This document shows, piece by piece, positions 13,435-24,293 of a DNA stretch of 64,000 nt. Location of the stretch: positions 34,346,089 through 34,410,088 of the forward strand of contig CM060308.1 in assembly GCA_030674185.1 (NCBI GenBank). Direction: 5' to 3'. This DNA is from Monoplex corrugatus (taxonomy: Eukaryota > Mollusca > Gastropoda > Littorinimorpha > Ranellidae). Under the pieces are notes generated by a model, which did no database searches, was not told the DNA's origin, and worked only from the letters and a program-made list of their open reading frames with translations. The translations under genes and the position numbers were made by a program. How positions within the stretch are numbered: the first letter of the stretch is position 1; every line of letters starts with the position of its first letter.

Positions 13435-13640
13435 TTTAACCCTCTTTTCAAAGTACAATACACAAAACAGATCCAGTAAAGTACCAAGTTTCAACTATTT
13501 CCCTGTGGACACAATGGCTTTGGTGACTTGTCACAAAGAGCAGTGTATGGTATTGGTGTGATTTATCACAAAGTACATATTGAAATGACCAAAAAATAAC
13601 ACCTCACAGTTGCATTCACAGTCCCAGTCACTCGCCTTCA

Positions 13641-16600
13641 TCACTGTGTCTTTGTCACAATGAGGACAGCAGAAGGCACAAGACCTGCAAAATACATTAA
13701 AGAGTTAACTTGTATAAAGGCAGAAGGCACAATATCATGGAGATTTTTTTGTCAAATTCCTATTTAGCTATATGCACAATTACCATTTCTATTACCATTT
13801 CTAACATAGTGTGTTAATTTAATTCTCTCTCATGGCCACAATTTCAGTCAGTGATGTTTCTGGACTTTGTTCTGGTACGGCCAATCATCTCCCTTCTTGC
13901 ATGACAAGCCTCTGTTCAACTTGTTTTGTTTCATTCACTGGCCTCTTGAAGATGTTCCTCATGAGAACCAGAGTGATGCAAGCAGGTATGGGAAGGCAGA
14001 AGCTTCCATTAGAAATGGAAAATGCATATAGCTAAACAGGGATTTGAGAAAAATCCTTCTTCAGCTATTTCAGCTTTATGGACAATAACTGTTTCTAACA
14101 AATGGAAAATGCATATAGCTAAACAGGGATTTGAGAAAAATCCTTCTTCAGCTATTTCAGCTTTATGGACAATAACTGTTTCTAACATGAACATTTCAAG
14201 AATAGAGGAAGTGTGTGTCACTCTTAAGGTTTGGACTGAGGGCCCAGGGATTGAGATAGAGGAGTGTGCAGTGACAATGAGATTCCATACCAGAGATAAG
14301 CAGAGATCACTATGACAGTGGTCTATCAGGGGGTTCTCCGAGCACCAATACGTTACTAATAAAGCATCCTTTGGAGGGACAGAATGATGGAAAGCCAAAG
14401 TAGCCAAGGCAAAAATTTCATGGGCTCTTCGATTCAATGTGCTCATGTCTTACTGGCTGGTAGCTCAGGTGATCACTAGGGAGATCAACCATGGTATTGT
14501 TCCTCAGTTGATGTCTTTTTCATAGTTCTCATCGACTGAGAGGAAAAGACATTTGCATCTGGTGTGTTTGTTTGTGGTGTGAATCTAGTTCCATTTGAAA
14601 CAGCATACCAGGTAATGTTTCTCACTTGACTTATCACTACTGGTTGATATGGGACAAAATCAAGATGATGGTTCTTCTGGAGGTTATGGGTTGGGGTTTG
14701 TTCTGAACTCAGCTTTGAGTGCAATGAGTGCCTCTTGGACAAACTCCAAGCTCTCAACTCTTGAAGGGAAGCCAAAGATATGGAATTGTCTTGGCAGAAG
14801 TCAATGTCCTGTTTAGTACCACTAAGGCCATTCAGTTCACTCAAGCATCTATCGAAGTCGTGAGCAGGCTGAAAGGCCATTTAATTGACAGTGTTAAAAA
14901 GGAGAGACCTTGTCTGGTGACATTGGAAACAAAACAAGATCTCTCATGCTGGGATTTGCTTGGGGTTCCTGCTGTCTTTCGATGTAAGGCCCCCTGGTAT
15001 TTCTTGGAGGAGGTTAACCAAGAAGTCTGGGTCCTTGACTGGGCCCTTTATCTGTTTAGATATGAACAGTTACTGGAATGGTAACCTCGGATATTGATTG
15101 TCACATAGTAACCTCAGATATTGTCACATAGTCCTGATTAACCCTTTCGCTGCCAAAGTGTAAACAAAAAGGTGAATCACCTGTGCCACAGAGTTTTAAA
15201 CGTCTTGACTTAAAAAAAAATTCATATCTCTTCATCCAGCCCAGAAAACCCCACAACACTATATATTTTCTTGTTCAGTATACTTTACAACACACCAGGA
15301 GCAGCAGCACTTTCATTTTTATGATCGCCAATGCTAGTAATGTCACTACAATTCTTATCTAGATCAAGTCCGATTTCAGACATAAACACCAATATATCGC
15401 CTGCATGCACCAAATTATCATCATTTTCACTCTTATCAACAGACTGCAAATAAGAATCAGCTCCACAAGTAATGATTTCTGCAAGTTCTTTTGCTGCATA
15501 AGTTGTTTTTCGGGTCCAATCGACACTCGGTGTTGAAGCAAGTTCGTCTGCCATTGTTTATAGTCGCTGAATAGTAGGGGGTCACATTTTCAACCACACT
15601 GGCAGAAATGACCGTAAAACATCACACATACACAGTGATTCACATTTTTTTAACCCCCAATAGGACACAGTGTCCTGGACATAGAAAATTAATAGGACAC
15701 AGTGTCCTGGCTATGAAAAAAACAATAGGACACCATTTTTTTGCAAAAAAACAAGTGTTTATTTAAAATAAGTCCAGTAATGCAGAACTCTGATATACCA
15801 TAAAGCATTTGCAACAAAAATTACTAATTTTTAGTAATTACATCTTAAACAACACACAAATGAAATAATCAACAAACAGTTATTGTAAGTTAATACTGAA
15901 GTCGCACCTTGCTTCAAAATCAGTAAAAAAAAAAAACCAACCCAAAACAACACTTGGCACAATCTGGCAATCACATTTGAACATAGTGATACTGAACAGT
16001 GAATGAATTTTAATAACGAAAACTAAGTAGCATCTTGCTATAAAATAAGATCTGACTGAGAAAACTTGGCACATTCTGGCAATTTTGAATAATATCTGTT
16101 AAGTCTTAAACAACACAAAAAAATGGAATATTCAAGCAGTTATTGTAAGTTAATACTGAAGTCGCACCTTGCTTCAAAATCAGTAAAAACAAAAACAAAA
16201 CAACGTCCCCGATAACGTGCGAAGCTAAAAATAGCACACTCGCGGAGCGCTGGGCGATGGCTGACACTGTGATAGGCTGTCCACTGTCACTGTGTCAGCG
16301 GGCGTGTCAGCGACTACAAGGGCCTCACACAGCCAGCGCTGCCGTTCAATGCGCTCGATAAAACACACTTAGCGTGTCCGCGACTTCCATGTAATAATCG
16401 GACACGGGTCCGCTCGGATAGCATATCAATCGGACAGCGGGTCCGCTCAGAAGCAAAACAATCGGTCATTTCAAATTTCAATCGGTCAATGTCCGGAGTC
16501 CGAGGGAAATGTGAAACACTGCATACATAATTAGCATCTATTTATAGAGGGAATACCAGAGTTTCCGTTGACATCTCATACGTCACTGAAAGCATTGGAG

Positions 16601-19374
16601 TTTTCTGGCTAAAAATAGGAAAAGTCACAGACTGAATATTCTGTCGGTGGTACTGGACATGTTTCTTCCGATCAAATATTCGGTCGGAAGCAGTGAACAG
16701 GTTAAAGAGGAAGTTAACCATGAAAGTGGCCAACTCATTATTGGAAGAATGGATTGAATCTGCTGATTTCATTCATTGTCAAGCGGAAACAGCACTGACT
16801 AGCTCTACCAGAACAAGGACACACACACACGCACATACACACACACACAAACCATCACAAATCCATGAATGTGCACATGCACTCAAATACACACTTGTTT
16901 ACACACATATGCACACTCACACATACATACACAAGCACACACAGACACATATATATACACAAACATACACGCACTCCATGCAAGCAAGCAGCAAAGGCAT
17001 TAGCCAGGAAATCATTCTGCGCATGCTACCTTCAGAAAGTCTACATGCTCTTTCTCTCTCATACATACACACACATACAATACACAGTGTGACACAAGTA
17101 TATATACACACAATGTGACACATGCATACCACATTCCTACAGAGACACATTTACACACACATAAGAGTATTCTTACAGTCAAACTATGACCATCTTTCAG
17201 CTTGCAACAAAATATGCAAAACAATTAAATTTACCTAGTTCACCAGTCACCGTGGTGTAGTGGTTAACACAATGGACTACTGTCTGGAAGGTTGTGGGTT
17301 CGAATCCCTATCAATACCTTCAAAAATCACTGTGGGATTTTTTGGCTCTAACTGGCTCCTACCCAGAATTGGGCGTGCTGTGGGCTCATTGGGAAGACTG
17401 GGACCACACAGTTGAGTCACATCCACTTCATGGATGCATCATTAAGGGTATAGCTCAAATCTTCTGACCAACACCACAGGTGTCTGTATCCCTCAGGCCT
17501 GGCTGAAACCAGGACATACTATGATAGTAAGCATAGAGTACAACCCTGTCACACAGTCTCAATCCCAGATGGAACTCCATAGCATCATGATAATCATGCT
17601 CATCGACATCATCATCATCATCATCGCATTGTAAAAACTGTTCCAGCTTCTGTGGCCATGAAAGTGGCGTAGAAAATGGGACAAAAAAAAAAAAGAGGTG
17701 AGCACAAAGGTAATCTCCATAAGTGCAATGATCCTAAAAAAAACATTTGAAAAAAAAAGAAATTTACCAAGTTCTGAAAGGGGTTTGTCCATGTCTTCTT
17801 CTGTGAAGACTTTGCGAGGGAATGAGGTCATCAGGGTAAAAGGCCCGTTGCCATCTGTGCGATTTAAGGATACATAAACCCGCACTGCTGCCAAAGGTTC
17901 TTTAGCATTGAAGTTCTGGGTCAATGCTTTACCATCAGTAAGTCGGATCTGGAATACAACATTCAACAGACCATGAATAAGAAAGAGAGTGTATATATGA
18001 AAAACCTGAAAAGAGTACACTTTCTCTGACCCTCCTGTCATCATACTGGACACAAAAATCAACAGTCACTAGATATCAAATTTTACCACAGAATTTCACA
18101 GAAATGTTCTCCAGAATCTTTTTTGTACAAGTGCACAGTCCAAAGTGTTCTCCCGCAAGCTCAAAAACGATATAAAAGTCCCTCTAAAACAAGGACGCCT
18201 GAAATTAGTATTTCTTCTTAATTAGGAAACAGAGAAGATATTATACATAAGCACCTTAATGCACAAACACTATCTCTACCTCCTCACAATCACTAGAATC
18301 AACATCAGCACTTCACCCAAAACTCTTTCCACTTGAGTTCTGTCATCACTGACACTCTCAATGATGTCACTATCCCTCTCTCCACCACTTTCACCATTAA
18401 ACGGTACAACCAAATTGCCCTTATTGTCACTATCACTGTCTGAATCAATCCTCAAACCCTTTCATCACCACCTTCTCCCATAACTCTTTCCAACACTTTT
18501 TGAATTGTAAAAGTCGTTTTTGTTCATGTATCATACTGAGCATATGTGTTGATCACCTCCACTGTTGACATATGGCAACTATCATCAAGCGGCTTGGTCA
18601 AAAGAAACAGACGCACACAACTATACAGAACCGATAATGACTAATAGGAGGTAACCCTTCGGTTGGAGACGGCTTGAATTTTGGTATGATATTATGGATT
18701 ACGTCCTGTAAACCACAAACTGATTGTAAATATTCACATTGTAAGCGATGAGATCACACACATGGCAGTAACAAGGGGTACGCAATGAGACAGCATACAA
18801 AGTCTCAAAACAGTTAAGGTGGAAAATTAAAGTTATTTCCCTCAACATACACAAAGAAAAATCTGGACAGTGAAGCAAAACAACAACAAGAAAAGTCCTT
18901 TTTTCTCACTGGACGAAGCAGCAGGGAAGTTTCAGTCTTTTTCTCCTAATTTCTGTATTTGGTGTTTGTTTGTTTGTTTGTGATCTTACTTTATGCTTGA
19001 CAAAGGCCAGTTGGCCAAAAATATGTGCCTGTCTTGTCTGGTTGTATAAATACGCGTTCTGATTCTACTTTCATAATTTTCTGGTTCCTGTTTGCTTGAA
19101 CACAGGCAGTTGCACTTGTATTGGAGAACAAAAACAGCACACATACCTGCAACCTTGTCTCATCATATTCCTTCTTGGCAGCAGGGGCTGCTGGCGAGGC
19201 TGAGGGAGCTCCATGAGTTGTTCCTGCTGCTGCTGCTGCTGGTGTCTGCTGACTGGCCTTCGCAAACTGTGCACACACACACACACTATTGTGTGTTTTT
19301 TGTTTGTTTTTTCTTTGTGTTAGCAGCAGACATTTTCCAACACAAAATACACATACACCCCACAGACACCCACA

Positions 19375-19411
<37 letters not shown>

Positions 19412-20815
19412 CACACACACACACACACCATCGCGCGCGCGCGTGCACACACTCACATACACATACACGCACACACATAGACACACACATACAGAAATAC
19501 AACTCATCAACTAAATATTGCTCAAGCAGCAGAATGTCTGAAATTTACACAAACACTCAGAACGTTAGAAAATAATGAGTAGAAACAGTTTCGCAACTAC
19601 CTACCCTCTGTGAGCGAGCACATTTTAACACAGAAAATAGATGTACAAAGTTCTGCAATATTTCAAACCATCACTCCTATAGTGCTTCCTAGCAGTACTG
19701 ATCATTTGTACACTTTCTTTAAGCACTTGACTGTGACTTCATGTGTATCAGCTGTATGTCTCTGCTCCTCCAACCAACATGTCACCATCAGTATCTTCCT
19801 TAGAAAAATGTATTCTTGACATCAAATCCTGGATGCTTCAAAATAAACTCAAACTCAATGATGACAAAACTGAAGCATTATTTCTTCATTCATCATCAAA
19901 ACATCCTTCTCATCAGCAGCCTAAGTCCATATCAGTTTGTGGCAATGATGTCACCTTTTCTCCATCTGCTCGTAATCTTGGCTTTCAAATGACAGAGAAC
20001 ATGAGTGTCGACTTACACATTAAACATGTGTGCCGTTCAGCCTATCTTGAACTACGTCGCATTAGTTCAATTCGTCATCTCACCTCAGCTAATACCAAAA
20101 AAACTCTGGTATCTGCCCTTGTCTTGTCAAAATTAGATTACTGTAATTCAATTCTATCAGGCTGCTCCAAACATTATCTTGATAAGCTTCAGAAAGTTCA
20201 GAATTCTGCTGCAAGAATGGTACTGAAGGCATCCAAATATGATCATGTACAACCTCTCCTCAAAAATCTGCATTGGCTTCCTATCCAAGCAAGGATTGAT
20301 TACAAACTTTCAACTCTCTGCCATTCCTTTTTCTCTGGAACTGCACCTCTCTACCTCTCAAACCTTCTCTCTGTATACACACCATCACGTCAACTTCGTT
20401 CCTCTTCTGATTCAAAAATACTTAACGTTCCTCATGTCAGAACTGCTACCTTTGGACAACGTTCTTTCTCCTTTGCAGCCCCCAAAACATGGAATTCCCT
20501 TCCACGTGAAATTAGAGAAATCTCATCAACTCCGTCTTTCAAAAAAGCTCTGAAAACTCACCTTTTCAAGAAATACTATAACCTTTAAATTCTTCTGGCC
20601 TACCCTTTAATGTCTAGCTTATTTGGCTGTCTCGTGTGCTGCTTCGTGTTGTTTATTAAGTGACATGTTATTTAGTAATGATTGTATAATTAATCTCTTG
20701 TGTATGTATATCTGTGTTCAGGTTTGTATGTGTGTATGTGAGTGAGTGAGTGATTGAATCAGTGCGTGTGTATGTGTGTCTGTGTCTATGCGCGCGCGCT
20801 GTGTGTGTGCGTGTG

Positions 20816-20913
<98 letters not shown>

Positions 20914-22110
20914 TGTGTGTTGTGTGTGTGTTGTGTGTGTGTATGTGTGTGTGTGTGTGATCCTTTATCCTTAACTTAATGTTGCTTAGGTTTTTTATAA
21001 CAAGTTACCAATGTGTTATCTATCACTATTTTTAATTTTGACTTGATTTGTACATCACTGTTGCTTGTCTATCATGGATTGCTGCTTATGATAACGTCTG
21101 TTAAGTGCACAGAGCTCTGGCATCTTGTTGGAGGAGTGCGCTATACAAATGCTTCATTATTATTATTATTATTATTATCTTCCCTGGGTTAGCATTACTT
21201 TGCATTAGCTTAGGACATGTTCCACTGTTTCATTACCCTGGCAGAGCAGGCATCAGAGGTCATCTGATTCCCGCCATTTGACTAATTTGCATTCAGGGGC
21301 AGGAGATCATAGATAGATCATAGGACAAAACTGATCCATTGCTACATGTCATTCTTGCAGAGACTTCTTTGGAGTAGGCGTTCACATGTTGTCGATTGCC
21401 CATGTTGGCCTTGCTGGACTACCTTCTGGATTTTTTTGGCATCCTTTTCTTTCTTGATGTCTTGTATTACCATGTCTGTCTTTATTTTCCTCTTTCCTTT
21501 CTTGATGTCTTGTATTACCATGCCTGTCTTTATTTTCCTCTTTCCCTTTGACCACCATTCCATTTTTGTTGGTCCCAGTCTCTGCATGTTGGTTTAAGTG
21601 TGTCCTATTATTTCCCTGACCTTAAGGTTTTTCTTCGCCACATCTATTGCCTCCTGCACTTTCCATTTTCCCAGTCTTCTGCTTGGCCTACACTGATCTC
21701 ACAAGCTTGTTTCACAAGTACTTAAGCATGTTCAGAAGTCTGACCTTTCCCACTTTGTACTCCATGACAAAGGATTTAAGGGACAACTTCAGTTTTGCCT
21801 GGCAAAAATAGAACGCAATGTCAGTGAGACCAGGTGGGACACCAAACCATTTCCTTGTGAATGTGCTGAATTTCACCTTACTGTCATAGTAAGAGGTAAG
21901 ATCCAAACAGGCACTGCTGAACTCCACCAAAATGACCAAAGAGCAGTACAGGGTCTCATTCGGTAAATTGGCCCCATGGCAGTTAGATATTTCTGGCACT
22001 GTGGGCTTCCTGGCACTGGGATTTCTGGCTGACTGAATTGATGGGTTGTAGTGTGTTGTGGAGATGGAATGGTAGCATGGGATCAACGCTATTAAAGTGG
22101 CACATAAGAT

Positions 22111-22206
<96 letters not shown>

Positions 22207-24088
22207 GGAACTACATACCCTGGCAGCTCTTTCAGCTTTGTCCCTCTCGATCTCATCCTTGACTCTCTGCCTGCAAAGCATAAAATCGTTATTGTTATTG
22301 TTAGTTAAAGCCCAGCCGACTGTTCAGAGCCATATCAGGGCTACAACAGCTTCAAAGCACACAAAACTTCAACAGGAAAACAAAAAAAGAATAAAAAGTA
22401 AGTACAAATTAAGTACACAGATCAAAGCATTCGCGCACATGATCCAAGGACATGCCCCCGGCATTGACCACTCCGTCCAATTTATCGCACAGGGGAATTA
22501 AAAAACATACCTGAACACAAATTTAAGCATACCTAAGGACACCAAAACATATATAAATACGGGCATAAATTACCTGAAATTGCTTCCGCATATCTCACCT
22601 CCCTAGACCCAAAAATGCACTTAATACATGTACCCAACTATCAATCCTAAGAAAGGGTACATAAGACTTTATCAAACATATACAGGTGAATGGACCAGCA
22701 AGGCAGAAAATGATAGGAAGAAATGACAGAAAGCTAAGGAACAAGGTGGAAACAAAGAGAGTGACAGAAAAGAGAAAATTTCTAGCACAGAATTTCCAGA
22801 AGGTGGGGATACTATTTATACTGAAAGAGCCCCCAGCATCCCCACAAGGGGTCAAACTACAAAAAAGGTCAGGCCAGTCATAAAGTACAGAATCAAAACA
22901 ATGCAGATGCTTACACATGTTGAGAATGTTATTTCCACTCTTTTCTTTCCTTTAATTCTACATCTCCTCCCATGCCCACTGTCACCTCCTTTCCCTTTTT
23001 GCCATCCTACCTCCTCTGACCTCCCTCAGCACATACCTTTCTTTTTTCAAATAAACAAAAGATAAAATTTAAACACTGTGATTTGTTACCCCACATGGGA
23101 AAACCAAACTAAACAGTAATATTTTCATTTCCAAATATGTTAAATCATCTTAAATCTTCCTGTACGTTAACCACTAGACCGCCCCATCACGGCAATTCCC
23201 GTGAAGTTCCGCCTACCCCGAATATGGCCCCGTCACGGGATATTCCGTGTGCGTCATAGTAAGACTTTTGTAAGCTCTATTTTAAGACCAGGGGTTCCCA
23301 ATTCACACCAATCACAAAGTCTAGAGTGTCCCCTATAAATATTCATAAGTAGAAGGATCCAATGAGATTAGAAGTGGTCAGTCTGGGCTGTTTCCGAAAC
23401 CACCCCCTGCCATTTGCGAACCGACTGTTCATAATGGCGGACGACGAACCTCAACCTGGCCCAAGTGGCTTGAAACGTAAGCGAACTGCGAAGGATTACA
23501 GCGAATTTGTAACCACTGATGTGGAGAAGGTGCTAGAGTTGATCGAGGATGATGAGTTTACTGGCTACGACGAAACAGCAATGTCAGATGACTCGCTGGA
23601 CGAAGAAGACATCGAATCAACTGTCCAGAGGAGCGGGGGTGATGTCGATGTCGACATTGCCAGAACAGTACAGCAAGAGGCGAACACAGGAGAGAGAGCG
23701 GAGCTGGACGCGGAGTACGAAGGTACAAGTGACCCAGATTTTGTAGTGGGTGAAGGCCAGTCCACCAGCAATAGTTCTGACGGGGAGGGGGAAAGCGAAA
23801 CTGGACACCTTGTACAAGCGTCGACTGCTACAGCGAGTGTGCCGGATGCAGCGTGCTCGGCGCCGAGCCAGTTCACGTCATCCTCGGAGGAGAGGCGTTG
23901 GCAGAAGTACAGGTATGACACATTGTTATTGTCTTATGCAAGTGTACTGACACACGGAATTTTATCACGGAGCAGTGACTGCTAAAGAGAAGACTGTGCT
24001 GAGTGGGCGTGTTGGGGGCGTGGCACTGATTGTGTTTGTGCCATCACTGTACTTGTGTGTGTGTGTGTGTGTTGTGTGTGTTTGTGTG

Positions 24089-24127
<39 letters not shown>

Positions 24128-24134
24128 GGGTATG

Positions 24135-24168
<34 letters not shown>

Positions 24169-24219
24169 TTTGAAATAAGACTGAGTGAGAACTAGTATTG
24201 CAGTGGTGCATATGTCAGT

Positions 24220-24293
<74 letters not shown>

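Larger units (their letters stand above)
8576..13640 (-). other. Presumed 3' UTR / downstream flank of UBXN1
   Basis: Sequence downstream (minus sense) of the UBXN1 stop codon. It contains the compound GT/GGTGT array (9484-9705), a minus-strand LINE fragment (11270-11870), a foldback element (13243-13434) and otherwise AT-rich sequence without a gene. Several AATAAA hexamers occur in minus sense. Where the transcript ends cannot be fixed from sequence alone. Confidence 0.4.
15138..16705 (-). mobile_element. piggyBac-like remnant interrupted by a hAT-like element
   Basis: TTAA at 15138-15141 followed by CCCTTTCGCTGC, and TTAA at 16702-16705 whose inner side reads, in minus sense, CCTGTTCACTGC: 9 of 12 bases match without a gap. 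The first 12 bases equal the right end of the large element at 23167-26545. Removing the 889-bp insertion leaves about 660 bp, far too short for a transposase, so this is a deletion derivative. A 89-codon minus-strand frame (15285-15554) starts MADELAS, like the MADDE start of the larger element. Confidence 0.6.
13685..17767. other. Last UBXN1 intron (intron 10)
   Basis: Phase 1 intron of 4.1 kb. It contains an inverted-repeat unit with an 87-bp duplication (13757-14186), a stretch without recognised content (14190-15135), a piggyBac-like remnant interrupted by a hAT-like element (15138-16705), CA-rich sequence (16819-17160) and a plus-strand SINE (17246-17740). Open frames at 14485-15084 on both strands match no family I know. 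Confidence 0.7.
19267..22218. other. UBXN1 intron 8
   Basis: About 3 kb. It holds a CA compound tract (19350-19495), a plus-strand LINE fragment (19743-21178), a minus-strand LINE fragment (21180-21600), a copy of repeat R2 (21905-22115) and a (CA)n tract that nearly abuts exon 8 (22117-22204, 15 bp from the donor). Confidence 0.75.

Noticed and set aside
14485..15084. Overlapping open frames on both strands (131 and 118 codons)
   Set aside because: No recognised domain, no splice support and no repeat match; kept only as intron sequence.
17246..17312. Functional tRNA gene
   Set aside because: It is the head of a dispersed repeat with two further copies and a shared 400-bp body.
19743..20588. 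Host gene of 281 codons
   Set aside because: It is the C-terminal part of a non-LTR retrotransposon protein, lacks the catalytic box and ends in a LINE 3' tail.
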